Positions 22,001 to 34,221 of a stretch of DNA of 64,000 nucleotides are shown here, one piece after another; within the stretch, counting starts at the first letter, position 1; the number at the start of each line of letters is the position of its first letter. The DNA is from Marthasterias glacialis. Its lineage: Eukaryota > Echinodermata > Asteroidea > Forcipulatida > Asteriidae. Both the position numbers and the translations under genes were made by a program. The DNA lies in the NCBI GenBank assembly GCA_911728455.2, contig OU452222.1, forward strand, positions 992,001 through 1,056,000, in the 5' to 3' direction. Under the pieces are notes generated by a model, which did no database searches, was not told the DNA's origin, and worked only from the letters and a program-made list of their open reading frames with translations.

Positions 22001-25000
22001 TTGCAAATTTTCAATTCCTGTCAAATCCTCAGACTCCATTTCGCGAGGGGTTAAATTGCATGTGCTTTTTTTTAATTGTAAATAAACTATGCCAGCCCGC
22101 AATATGATATCATGTGGTGAATATAAACTAGAGGAATTGAACTAATGAGTACACTCTTTACAAAACACTATCAAACCATAAAACAAATGATAAAATACAG
22201 TAATAGTTGTAATAACATTTTTATTTTCTTAATTCGTTGATCAAACAGGGCCAAAGTTACTGGTGATCAGATGCCCGTAAAGCGTACTTTGGATCGTAGT
22301 CTGTTCAGGCAAGAATGTGAATTCTGTCTCAAGACTTTCAAGAAACCAAGCCAGCTAGTTCGTCATATGCGCATCCATACAGGTAAGATAACTCTAAATC
22401 ATTTCTGTAACTGAGAAGGCGATGCCATTAAGATTACATTTGTTATTTACAAAGTACAAACTTGGGTAAGATATAGGGAGGTGAATGCATTAATTATAAA
22501 CAGCAGTTTTTATAGTACACATGAGCCACACATGAATATCTTAACTCGTATCAGCCTATCATGCTAAGGTCATGCTAAGGAAAGTTATTAATTTACATGT
22601 AATAACTATGTCTGGAAGCTAGAATTATCTAACCCTTTTTGGAATAAATATCAGAATTGCTGTTGCACACATTATGTGCTGCCTTTACTTTTCCATACCT
22701 TATGCCCAGCTTTAAGTTTTGTTCCCATCACAAGCTTCTTCAACCAAAATAGACCGATTGCGCGATCCGCGTCATGTGACCTGTTGTGGGTATTAAATGT
22801 AAACAAACACGACGTCCTCCGTAGGAAAGCGCAGTACAGTACATGATGAATGTTGCATATTGTTTATTCGATAAAGGCTTTTCTTTCTCGAAATCTGTGA
22901 AAAAAATTCCAGAGTTGTACAAGAGACCTTTGAGTGGCTGAAAAAAGCCAGTAAGGACAGTTCCAGCAAGTCTTGGAAATTCAACAATGTGCACAATGTG
23001 TACTAGTGCATGACGGAACGCTCGGGCCAGACGACCGCAATCACACACTTTCCAACACAAAAATTTCACAGTTTTGAAGCTGAATCATCCAAAGAAATTG
23101 CTTTCCAAATCTGTGTGATTCCTTTGCCTATTTGAAATTTTGCAAGGCTAGGTATAAATGCTCACTTTTCCAACATTCTTTACCCTTTTTTCACTGTGAT
23201 TTAGGCCTACATTACAAACAAAATAACAGGTGGGTGGCTATATAGTCGCCCGACACCGGTAGTGCATAACTCAAAATAAACCTCTTTTGTAGTAGAATAC
23301 TGGTAGTTTATGAAACAGTAATGTGATGAATATCTATGTCATAACATGCAACTTCAATAAAATGGCTTAGTAACTGTGTTATTATCACCAAAAGCCAACT
23401 TTTGGCGTGACTCTGTCGGTCACGGCATGTATTTGCACATAGTTTGCCATCAGCTCAGATGAAGTAGTACCCACAATAGGTCACGTGATGACATGTAAAC
23501 ATTGGTCGCGCAATCAGTCTATTGTATGAAATATAAGAAAGATGTCTGCACGTTTCACGTATGCAGGCCTAAATTCATCCCAGTAAAACACTGGTACAAG
23601 TAGGCTAATATGAAAATTACATAAAATGGATAGCTGTATAAGCTCACAAATTATGATTGATGAAAGCTCATGCTGTAAATAGAGGTTCATAAAAAAGGTG
23701 GAGTCAGGCTAAATGTCTGTCATGTTTACAAAATGAGTTGACAAGTTGTTTAATGTTTGACTTGACCCCTACAGGAGAGCGTCCCTTCCAGTGTGATATC
23801 TGCAATAAGGCATTCAACCAGAAAGGCTCCTTGCAAATCCACATGACAAAACACACAGGGGATAAACCACATAAATGTGACTTCTGTCCGTCAGTGTTCT
23901 CTCAGAAAGGCAATCTGCGTGCACATGTAGCTCGTGTACATGAGGTCAATAAAGAGGTTGCTATGTATCCTTGTGAGTCGTGTTCATGCTCGTATCGTAA
24001 GCTTGGAAGTCTCAACGCTCACATAACCCGCGTGCATGGAGGATTAGTGGGTAGTGATAAAGAAGAAGAGGCACCCACAACGACCTTAGGAACAGGAACT
24101 GCAACTCTTCAGCTTGATGGTACGATGTTGTCATCAAGTATGGTCAGTGATGTCATCCAGCAATTACTTGAAATCTCAGAGCATTCAGAAGAGCATTCCT
24201 ACGCTCATCAACAAATCCAACAGCTGGCTATGGGAGCAACTTGTAACATCAGCTCTGACATCTTACAACAAGCCCTTGAGAATTCTGGACTTTCAAATGA
24301 TAAACAGCCCAGTCAAGAAGGAACATCAGATTCTGCCTCAGTAGCCAACCGTGCAGCAGTAGCTGAACTACTTCAAAAGCAGAAGAGTCTACGTTTAAGA
24401 TGTGGGAGGCTCCATGCATGTAAATATTGTAGTAAGACCTTTAAGAAGCCTAGCGATCTTGCAAGGCATATTAGGATCCATACAAGGGAGAGACCTTTCA
24501 AGTGTACGCAATGTTTCCGTAGCTTTACAGTCAAGAGCACAATGACAGCGCATCTGAAAACACACACAGGTGTGAAAGAGTACAAGTGTCACGTTTGCAA
24601 CAAACTGTTCTCCACACATGGAAGTTTAAAAGTTCATCTTCGTCTGCATACTGGAGCCAAACCGTTTGAATGCCCTCACTGTGACAAGAAATTCCGTACA
24701 ACAGGACATCGCAAGACGCACATATCCTCCCATTTTAAGGAGAACTCTCTTCGTAGATTGAAACCAAACCGGCAGCGACCCAAACCTCCAAGACAAGAAA
24801 TAGAACTCCCGGATGTTCAGCTGCAGGAACCCATCCTGATTACAGACACTGGTCTCATTCAACAACTTCCAAGAAACAGTGCAATGTATAACAATGAATA
24901 CATTGGTAATAGTCTGCACCAAGGAGTGAGTAGTATAGACAGACCATACAAATGTGGCTACTGTGCAAAGAGCTTCAAAAAGTCTAGTCATTTAAAGCAG

Positions 25001-28000
25001 CATGTCCGCTCACACACTGGGGAGAAACCATTTAGATGTCTTCAATGCGGTAAGTCTTTTGTGTCTACTGGCGTCTTGAAGTCACACAGTCGCACCCATT
25101 CTGGAATTAAATCTTACAAGTGTTTGATTTGTACCGCTACATTCACTACCAATGGCAGCCTGAAACGTCATATGTCCACTCACAGCGAGGTCAGGCCTTT
25201 TATGTGTCCCTATTGTCAGAAGACGTTCAAGACATCAGTCAATTGTAAAAAGCACATGAAGACACACAGGCGTGAGTTAGGTCTGCAAGCTCTTGAGCAA
25301 GTATCGGCACCTGAAGACTCCGGACAGACTGAAGATAATACACAGACACAGATACAATCTCAACCTACATCTCAGCAGAGTATTGTAGACCAGCTGGCTG
25401 CTGTAAGTGCTGTCCAGAACCAAGCATCATTGTTGGGTCAGCTGAGCAACCAGACTCAAGAGGTTCTGAGACAAGCTAACCTAGAATCAACAGAAACTAA
25501 TTTATCCTCACAGGCCCTAACACAGAATACACTTAACCAGTCCAATCTTGATGCCCTAACAGCACAGGATACTCTAACTCATGCAACAATTAATGGTCAG
25601 ACTTTCATGCTTACCCAACAACTGGCCAACTTGGCCAATAGTCATCCAGGATTGACTCAAGAGCAACAGATTAGTCTACAGACACAGCAGATTCAGCAGC
25701 AGTTGGAGGCCATCACTGGCGCGTCAGGAATATTCCAGCCTAATGTTGTCAGTCAACCAGAACAAATGCCTCCTCAGACGGTAAACCAACGGATGCGATT
25801 ACTACGTGCAGGAATGGAGGATGTGAAGCGGACATACAGATGTGGTTATTGTAATAAAGCCTTCAAGAAATCCAGCCACCTGAAGCAGCATATTAGGTCC
25901 CACACAGGTGAGAAACCCTATGCCTGTATTCAGTGTGGACGTTCTTTTGTGTCGTCTGGGGTGCTTAAGTCTCATCAGAGGACACACACTGGAATAAAAG
26001 CATACACATGTAACATTTGTAACACGACCTTCACAACAAATGGATCTCTCACAAGACATATGACCATCCACAGTGATGTCCGTCCATATGATTGCACAAA
26101 TTGTGGGGAATCATTCCGAACAGCTATTCACTTGAAACGCCATGTCAGGTCTGTCCATGAGGAAGCTGAGCGTGGGCAGGGTGTTGATGGTCGACGACCG
26201 AGAAATGTAGTGGTTTTCACTGAAGAAGAGACCAAGGAGCTAAGCAAGAGTTTACCTCCTCGTAATGCCAGTGTATCACAGAAGGTCCTCATTCAAGAAG
26301 TTCTAGAGAAAGATCGCATCAGTGAGATCCAGGACAAAAATGAGCTGTTAGAGAAGGGACCTAAATTTGCACACAAATGTGAGCACTGTCCCAAAAGTTT
26401 CAAGAAGCCAAGTGATCTGGTCAGACACATTCGTACACACACCGGTGAAAGACCTTTCAAATGCGACGAATGCTGCAAAACCTTCACTGTCAAATCAACC
26501 CTTGATTGCCACATGCGAACACATAGGGGAGGAAAGAGTGTTACTTGTCACATCTGCAACACTGTCTTTGCCACAAAAGGGAGTCTTAAAGTCCATATGC
26601 GTCTTCATACAGGCTCAAGACCATTCAAGTGTCCGCACTGTGAAGAACGGTTCAGAACATCAGGATCAAGGAAGATGCATATCATGGCCCACTTCAAACC
26701 TATTCAAACCAAGAAAGTAAGCAAGTCTGTTCAAAGATCTGCAACTACAAATGCCATTCAGCAATTCAATATAGCTGATAGTAGTAATGCACAAGTTGTT
26801 AATACTGGTACAGAAGAGACAGAACCAACCTTGATACAACAGCAGCAACAGGCTTTTGTAAGCCCGCCTCAAGCGCTGCCAACAACAGTGTCTGGCAATG
26901 AAGCTCTGTCATTTGGAGATAATGCAATTGGAGCTACAGTCCTACAGGGATTAGAAGGTCTTCAATTACAACTCACAGCCACTAACCTTGGTCAGAGTCT
27001 ACAACTTCATGGAATTGATCAAAGCATCACCGTTCAGATTGATCCAAGTCTACTCCAACAACTCCAACATGGAAGCTTGAACCCTATTATGCTACAGACT
27101 GGGGACATGAATTTGGGCCAGATTGGATTACAGTTACCCCAGGGTGATCAGGTATTGGGAACAGCAGCCCCTGAACCAACTCTGACTCAATCGGTCTTCT
27201 CTCAAGGAACTGATCCACAGCAGTCTAACCTTCTAGTGCGTATAGACTCCAGCCTTTTACAGGTTGATAATCCACCGGTAGTGACTGACACAAATGAATC
27301 TACATCAGTTACTCTGGACACAGGTTTGATTACACCCACCCAACCACAGGATCTACCCATCATACCAGTGGCTCTCAGTTCAAACTCCTTACAACCTTCA
27401 ACTTCCAGTATCTTGATGACCCAAACCATGTCCAATGTAACAATACCCCAAGCTGTAAATCTCAGCACTGTAACCAGTGTGTCAGAAGCCTTACCTGAGG
27501 ACCTGTCACAACCTGTCCAACATATGACAACTCAAAAGCAACCTCAGACTAGTATGACTACCTTGGGTCACACCTCTGGACCCATCACCTCGTTAGTCAA
27601 TACTCAACCATCAGTCATCAACTCACAGACTGATCCAATCATTAATGAGATGTTGCAGACTGTCCAGGACAAGAGAACAATCAATCTTGGTGATTCAACT
27701 CTTACAACCAACCCAGCTGTGGATCAACAAACATTTCAATTAACCCTTGGTGGAGAAACTTTGAATCTCTCACAAAATATTGTGTTACAGTCGGGCATGG
27801 GCGGTATAACAAGTGCATCCAATCAATCTGCATTGAATCAAGCTCTAGAGGCAACAGCAAGTGCATTGAATCAAGCATTAGGAGCTACAGCAAGCTCGAG
27901 TCAAAATACTGTAGAGGTCTTAAAAGTCAACATTTATCAAGATCCAGATCAAGAGTCAACTGGTAAAGAGATGACATCTGACAGTGGTGTAGGAATTCCT

Positions 28001-30252
28001 GCTCCGTCAAAACAAGCTACTCTATCGGTTGCAGAAGCAGCTGCATCTATTGGTTCCCTCTATACATGCTCAGCAGAAAATTGCACACAGGTAAGAAGCA
28101 GTCATTGAAAATGATCACTTTTATACGTTTCAAACTTTTTATATCCCTGTGATTTGTTGTTTTCAAAAGTTTGTCATTTCTTGGAAGGGTCTTTAGCACA
28201 GATGTCACAGTCTAAACATCGGCATAAAAGCAGCATGAAGTTAGACTGAGTTAAATGATGAGGTTTATTTGCAGACAAAGTAGTAGAACAACTTCTGGTT
28301 TCATATCGGTTTTTACTAGAGTTACTAGTTTTTTGCAGTAATCTTTTCATTAGTACCAGTGGTAATAGATTGCAGGAGGGGGACACAAACATTATGAAAT
28401 GAAGTAAATTATAATTATTAAAATTGATTGTTGAACATTGCACTTTGTTGTTTATTCGGACATATTCAATCACTTTAAGAGGAAATTACATACAGTCTCA
28501 TACCTGGGGCTGTTTCTAATATCGTACAAGGCGGTGGATACGACCAGCAGTGGGCATCATCAAGGTGATGAACCCTGTGGGGTACATCACTTATGTTCCC
28601 CTCCTGGGCCTGCGCACCATGCTCGTGCGTCTTTGTCGCACATCACGTGGTTGGTTCGAGACCAAGAAAAATTCACACTCTATTACCGTGGTATAACCAT
28701 TTGAATTGTTACTTTGAACAGGTGTTCACCTCTATGAATCATCTTCGCAAGCATCAGAGTGAGGCTCATGGTGACCTTCGACCCCATGTATGCTCCATCT
28801 GCAACAAGGCCTTCAAGCGCCAGAGCCACCTTAAGGAACATGAAGCAACCCACCTGCCTAAAGCCACCATGCCAAGAGGGTCTCGCATCCAGACTCTCAA
28901 GTGCAACACATGCGGGAAAGCGTTCAATAAACAGAGCCAGCTGGACAGACATGTTAGAATACACACAGGTAATATGAATGACAGTATCAGACTCAGACAA
29001 AGTACAGCCATTATAATTCTTAGTTTACCAGCTTGTTTTGTAATGAAATAATCCAGACAGGATTAGCTTAGAATAACTACATATACGTAGGTACAGTATG
29101 GGTTATCTGTATAACATGGTTATTGTCATATTGTCTTTCTCTGCGACACATTCGCTCTGGTTCAATATTTAAATCCTTGATTTGTCCACTTTGAGCACAG
29201 ACATTTATCCCTTTATGTCTGAGAGTATCAAAGATACTTAAAAAGTAAAATAAAAGTTAAATCTGGGTAAAATGGGAGAGTTTTGAGGATGGTAGGTGGC
29301 AGCAGACTTACCGGGTATATCCACTGTTCTCGGAAATGTGTGCATTTTCATAACTACTTAAACAATGATCAAGTTACCTGGTAAGTCTGCTGCTACCTAT
29401 CGTTCCAAAGTCTTCCATCGGTAACATAAACTAAAAAATTGAAAAAGATGAAGAATTTAAAATCAAAGAGAACTGTTTTTATTATGAGTTTTGTTTTGTT
29501 TTTTGTATTGATTGTTGTAGGTGAGCGACCATTCCAATGTCCTCAGTGTGGTAAAGGTTTCAATCAGAAGAACAGTCTCCAGATGCACATGATGAGACAC
29601 ACCGGAGAGAAACCACACCAGTGTCCATTCTGCAATATGGCATTTACACAGAAAGGTAATGCAGCATCTCTATTCCACTGTCAAACAACCTCATAGGAAA
29701 TGCACAGAGCTCATGTTTCATTCAGGATTTATGTATTTCAAAATAGTGTTTGCTTTTGCATTATACATAGTTTTTTGCAAAGCAATGCAAAGACTTGAGG
29801 TCTTGTCAGAATTATCAGTGCCGGTCATAAGAAATGCCTTTAAACAGTGAAGGCTAGATTTGGGGGTAAAAATACTTACAAATATATGCTGGCTTTGGAG
29901 CCAGAAGCGGCAAAAATCTAAACTGTGTACTGTGTAGCAGATGCCCGCGTGGTGATGTATTGACTTTCCAACAGGATATAATACCAGTCGTGGAGATATT
30001 AAAAAGGATGTTCACCAGTTTAAAAAGTTAACACTGTCTGTAATCAATTTTTGACACACTGCTATTGATTTTCTTGTTTCAGGTAATCTACGGGTGCATA
30101 TGATCCGCTCTCACAACACCAATTCCTCTGATACTGGACTTGAAGATGCCTCGGAGATAACAGAAGTCATAGGGAATGTTTCGTCAGGGGAGACGAGCAA
30201 CCAAGAACCAATGGATCTAGTTGGCATGGTTCCAAACTTCTTCAATGAGTAA
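19059..30252 (+). CDS. ZNF236: Zinc finger protein 236 orthologue, complete, 8 exons, 1844 aa
   Basis: Exons: 19059-19110, 20570-20913, 21588-21724, 22249-22382, 23775-28090, 28722-28968, 29521-29655, 30083-30252. All have GT-AG borders and matching phases, and the sum is 5535 nt. The start is [16 protein letters not shown] with GTAAGT after exon 1. I count 30 C2H2 fingers, the number known for vertebrate ZNF236, whose length is also about 1.8 kb of residues. There are five in exons 2-3, one in exon 4, nineteen in the giant exon 5, and five in exons 6-8. Fingers spanning introns ([26 protein letters not shown]) rejoin exactly. Gln/Thr/Ser-rich spacers of ~250-350 residues separate finger blocks, as expected of activation-type regions. 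It should be a nuclear DNA-binding transcription factor. The tail, after the last finger, is acidic and ends NFFNE. Introns 4 and 6 contain inverted-repeat elements. Confidence 0.95.
19541..19553 (+). promoter_or_regulatory. YY1-like motif in ZNF236 intron 1
   Basis: CAAGATGGCGGTG is a strong match to the YY1 core (AANATGGCGG). It lies 430 bases into intron 1. It could mark an alternative promoter or regulatory site; occupancy is not shown by sequence. Confidence 0.4.
19985..20150 (-). repeat. tRNA-derived SINE, family A copy 1 (in ZNF236 intron 1)
   Basis: On the minus strand a tRNA-like head shows an A box (TAGCTCAGTAGG, complement of 20096-20107) and a B box (GGTTCAAATTC, complement of 20053-20063). 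The body that follows (CTAGTCAAAG...CACCCCAAAATG) is shared with copies at 31430-31700 and 61833-62060. The degenerate acceptor stem and conserved non-tRNA body argue against a functional tRNA gene. Confidence 0.75.
21223..21347. mobile_element. Small MITE with TATAGACCTTATGCAT ends
   Basis: CTATAGACCTTATGCAT and ATGCATAAGGTCTATTATA are inverted ends of a ~125-bp segment in ZNF236 intron 2. Inside, GCCGCCATCTTTGAGGTCAAA and TTTGACCTCA-type words form a second inverted pair. The TAGACC termini match the larger elements at 17834, 22750 and 34222. Confidence 0.75.
22750..23521. mobile_element. TAGACC-family TIR element, 772 bp, in ZNF236 intron 4
   Basis: Left end TAGACCGATTGCGCGA matches inverted right end TCGCGCAATCAGTCTA. 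Further in, GTCATGTGACCTGTTGTGGGTA pairs with TACCCACAATAGGTCACGTGAT, so the terminal inverted region extends about 50 bases with mismatches. Minus-strand frames inside (109 and 67 codons) show no transposase motif. It makes up more than half of the intron. Confidence 0.8.
29286..29405. mobile_element. Foldback element in ZNF236 intron 6
   Basis: GGTAGGTGGCAGCAGACTTA and TAAGTCTGCTGCTACCTATC form inverted arms of about 27 bases around a ~65-bp centre containing AATGTGTGCATTTTC. A diverged relative with AGTCTGCTGCCACCTA lies in glucosylceramidase intron 9 (60357-60470). Confidence 0.75.
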
Positions 30253-30700
30253 TGGATTAAGTGATGAATGGGTAATCAAGAACTTACGGATCTAGTTAGC
30301 ATGGTTCCAAACTACTTCAGTGAGTAATATACTAAACAAGGATTGAGCAACCAAGGACCTGTGGATCTAGTTAGTTAGGTTTCATACTTCATCACTGAGT
30401 AATGACTAAATGAGGATTGAGCAACCAAGGACCTGTGGATCTAGTTAGTGAGGTTCCATACTTCATCACTGAGTAATGGACTAAATGAGGACTGACCAAC
30501 CAAGGACCTGTGAATCTATAGTTAGGTTCCATACCTCGTCACTGAGTAAAACAAGGATTGAGCAACCAAGAACCTGTGGATCTAGTTGGTGAGGTTCCAT
30601 ACTTCATCACTGAGTAATGGACTAAATGAGGACTGAGCAACCAAGAACCTATGAATGCATCTTGTTAGTACAATCTGGATCTTCTTCAGTGAGTAGTGGA
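30178..30700 (+). repeat. ~75-bp tandem array in the ZNF236 3' UTR, derived from the terminal coding sequence
   Basis: The last coding segment, from GAGCAACCAAGAACC through GATCTAGTTGGCATGGTTCC to GAGTAA, is repeated about six more times downstream. Successive GAGTAA (last: GAGTAG) words sit at 30247, 30322, 30397, 30471, 30544, 30612 and 30691, so the spacing is 75, 75, 74, 73, 68 and 79 bases. Units diverge progressively and lose the reading frame. Unit 0 is the real C-terminus and stop codon; the others are non-coding. Confidence 0.9.
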
Positions 30701-31429
30701 CCGTAGTGCTGATATGTCTTAATTTGAAACTCAAAAGTTGAAGCCTCACGGGTTAAAACCACACCTTCTTTGATGGATGAAAGAAACTTCAAATCACTGA
30801 GATTTGTAGCTGTTTATAGTAGTTGTATTTGGAATGTGGCACCTATTGTTGGTTTTATTACATTGCACAGCACTTTTCATGTTGATATGATCAACTGAAA
30901 CTTGTCACACAGTTTGAATTATTTAAATACTTTCTTGTTGGTTTTGAAGTTGTATTTTTATTTCAATGAGTTCTCCCAACTAACATTACCAACAGTTTAC
31001 CATGTCTTCTAAGTGTTTATGACATGGGTAATTTGGTAACATTACCAACAGTTTGCCATGCCTTTTAAGTTTTTAAAAATGGATGATTTGTGTTGATGAA
31101 ATCTCTAATTTATTGGGGCTGATTTTTTCCCACTTTGTTAAACTTTTTGTCATTCCTCAATATTTTGCATGTTGCATGAGTTTGTTAGAATTTGTAACTT
31201 GTATTTGAAGGTGAAGGAGGCTTAATCTATACAAATACATACATCCACCAAAAAGACAAGTTTGCATTGTCATTCATGTACAGTAAAACACCAGACAATG
31301 TTGTCTATTTAATGAAAACATGAATCAGACTAGTGCCAATTCTTTCCTTGTAAGAATCGGTACAACCAATCCAAACGTGGTTCACTTTTTAATCAATGGT
31401 GGCATATTAAACAAGCTGAAACTTTCTTC

Positions 31430-31700
31430 TGAGTTTTTAATTTTGGGGTGAACAAAGACAAATTGACTAGAGCGGGATTTGAACAAGCGACCCCTGGATG
31501 ATATTACCGGCGCACTACAAACTGAGCTAACCAGCCCCCATGTTGGCGGTCTCCCTATTTTGTCAATGTCTTTATTTGAGGGTGTTATTCAGATACCATT
31601 CAACATGAAACTGCCGAAGAACAGGGATTACCTCAAGTGGATGCGACGTTTTAAATATAAAGCAATAAACCACAAGGGAAACTGACTGGGTAAATTTTAA
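31430..31700 (-). repeat. tRNA-derived SINE, family A copy 2
   Basis: The head on the minus strand has an A box (GGTTAGCTCAGT, complement of 31521-31532) and a B box (GTTCAAATCCC, complement of 31474-31484). The shared body GGTCTCCCTATTTTGTCAAT follows on the plus strand. The copy lies between the ZNF236 stop and a candidate polyadenylation signal, so it may be part of the ZNF236 3' UTR. Confidence 0.75.
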
Positions 31701-32248
31701 TAATATAATAAAATATAATAGTTTAAGTTTTGGCTCTGGAATCATATGAACCAGCATTTTCACTAGCATGCTAAAGTCATCTAGCATGCTCTAGTCCTTA
31801 TCATGGCCAACATGAAGCTGAAACTCTGTCATTCCTATGGATCGTCTAGTGTTAAAAAACATTGCTGGAAGTTTTAACATGGGCAGTACATACTGCATAA
31901 CGTGCTATTGTTATTTTGCCGTATGCAACCACTCATGAACAGTTGAGCTCACAAAAGCTAAGAAAATTACAGGTAAAAACAAAGGAACCAACTATTGTTC
32001 TAAACTACACTGAATGTATTCCAGTAAAGATTTGTACCAGGAAATATTTAACATTTTACAAGTTTTGTTCATTATAGCGTGAATCAAAAGCTGTAAAAAT
32101 TGATTTGATTAAGGGAAGTGTTTGATTATTAAGTTTTGGTCGGTGTAATTTTGTTTTTCTTTTTACAGGTTAATGATTTTGATTTCATTTTTTCTTAACA
32201 CTACCCTATTGTATTTATTGTTGACCAGGACAGGCATGTATTAAACAA

Positions 32249-32254
32249 ATAAAT
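32249..32254 (+). terminator. Candidate ZNF236 polyadenylation signal
   Basis: AATAAA at 32249 lies 2.0 kb after the ZNF236 stop and is followed by a T-rich stretch. It is the first convincing hexamer with downstream T/GT-rich sequence. Nearer weak signals cannot be excluded. Confidence 0.35.
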
Positions 32255-32332
32255 ACTTTTAATATCAAGCACAACTTCACTTTCATTTTTAATTCTTTTT
32301 TCCGTCCCATACTATAAGAAAGGCTGCGTCTG

Positions 32333-32407
32333 AATTGGTCATGGCTGGAACACCGTGTCCATAGCAACAGTTGTAGCTGTAGCCAGCAATTCAGATACAG
32401 CCTTGTA
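32333..32407. repeat. Short inverted-repeat element
   Basis: AGGCTGCGTCTGAATTGGTC and GCCAGCAATTCAGATACAGCC form inverted ends; the centre CAACAGTTGTAGCTGTAG resembles that of the element at 58826-58955. Confidence 0.55.
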
Positions 32408-32477
32408 AGACTTTATTATGCACATCTATAAAATGGACAAGATACTTATGATTCAATGAATTATTTCCAAGTGAGAT

Positions 32478-32647
32478 CAGGGGTCTGAGAATTCAGCTTT
32501 TAAGCTGATTTCAGCTTTTTTTTGTTCAGATTTTTACTCCGAATTTCAGCTTTTTGTACACCTGTGTACAACACTATGGGAACTTGTCAAATTTCAGCTT
32601 TTTGCTAGCTTTTCAGCTTTTTTTGTTTGTGGCCACTCACACCCCTG
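32478..32647. mobile_element. Short hAT-like MITE with 6-bp target duplication TGAGAT
   Basis: The ends CAGGGGTCTGAG and CTCACACCCCTG are inverted with one offset base, and TGAGAT is duplicated exactly (32472-32477 and 32648-32653). The interior contains four to five copies of TTTCAGCTTTTT. CAG/CTG ends and a 6-bp duplication suggest the hAT superfamily. Confidence 0.75.
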
Positions 32648-32914
32648 TGAGATGTTCTGGAAAGACTTTCAGAATAAGTTTGTTCATGTACAGCTGAGTA
32701 GTTCAAGTTTACCTCAAAAACACTTCAAAAGTATACTAACTCTCATCAGTTTAAAAGGTCATTTTAAGGCAGAAAAAAACATCATAAAACCAATCCCGGG
32801 TCATTTTTGGTTGAACATCAGTACTATTATTATTAATTTCTGGTAATGAAACCAAGGATGCCTCAAAAGTGAACTTAATCACTGTAGCTTGGAAGCCCTA
32901 GAAAACCAGTAGAT

Positions 32915-33165
32915 AATGATGCTTGCCATTGGGTGAACCCCTACTCTTTCACGATGAGTGTTCTGGGTTCTTTAACATGCACCGCTCACTTCTAGTACAT
33001 GGGACCTACGGCTTAATATCCCATCCGAAGGACAAAGCAATTATGGTAAAGTGTCTTGCTCAAGTACACAAGTGTCCTGACTGGCCAGGCCGGGATTCGA
33101 ACCCACATTCTATAAACTAAAGAACTAAAGTTTGGTGGACTAGACCGCTCTGCCAAGACTCTCTA
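32915..33165 (-). repeat. tRNA-Leu-derived SINE, family B, inverted copy
   Basis: On the minus strand it carries the family body (complement of ACACAAGTGTCCTGACTGGCC) and a B box (GGTTCGAATCCCGG, complement around 33089-33102). It aligns with plus-strand copies at 39190 and 58355. Confidence 0.7.
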
Positions 33166-33959
33166 CATAATCATTGAATATATCCTATTCACTTATGAGG
33201 CATCCTTGGTTTATTTACCAGAAATATATAATAATAATAATAATACAGTCTTCCCTTTTTTCAATAATGGTTCCAGTATAAACATGATGATGGCCTTAGT
33301 CAACCAGTGTAAGATACAATATCTTTAGTTCAATTGGGTCTACACCAGTCACTGGTCTACACTACCCCACCACTCTTTTCATTATGATTAGCTTCGGGGT
33401 TGTTGTCTCATTTATCACAAATTATACCAATCAAACATTAAAGTTGATTAAACTGTTTATTTATTGTTATGAAATCAATGGGTATAAAATGATGAATTTC
33501 ATTACAACAATATGTCTGTATATTTTAAACAAGTACATGTATTTGAACCACAACAGTGCATGAAAAGAGTTACTGAATTAAGTTTGAGAAAATATATTGA
33601 CATTGTACAATCTCTCAAATAGTTACCACCAAAAAGACTTGATGATTGGAGCTGCAGTCCAGAGCTACGAGACCTTATTGGTTGACTGAGACCCGAAGGT
33701 CTGTAGAGGCGAGTTAAGGGAGAGACCATGGGTGTAACTGATGATGATGTAGTACATGACTAGGAATGCAATGAGACATCAGAACCAAGGTAAGGTGTTT
33801 ACTACCCAAATCTGAAGGAGCAGTTTTTCTCAAATACTGAACCAGTAACTGGTTTTTACCTTGACATAAAACACTGGTCTCAAGAGGTTCATCCCGTTGC
33901 TTCCTTCAAAGCAATGTACATGTACAATGTACATGGACACCTGCAGTCGATTTCACCCA

Positions 33960-34075
33960 TCTCTTTTTCACATAGGATTCATCCTAATTTAAGATGCATA
34001 GTGATTTGTATTGTGACATCACACTTTCCTTGGCTCTTGAGATTGATCTTGGCGCTTTGTGAAATCAACTGCTGG
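33960..34075. repeat. Dispersed repeat, one of an inverted pair with 38385-38515
   Basis: GATTTGTATTGTGACATCAC here is the reverse complement of GTGATGTCACAATACAAATC in the AMFR intron at 38440-38465, and flanking sequence is also related. Together they show a second dispersed family in this spacer. Confidence 0.55.
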
Positions 34076-34221
34076 TTTCCCCTAACTGTTTGAATATGCA
34101 TGTGCCTTGGCACACTGATACGGAAATGGGAAGAGTAGTTCCAACAAGTATTATTTTTGGAGGCCGCTTTGACTGACGCCTCCTACACCAATAAACCAAT
34201 ACAAATTTACAACTGCAATAA

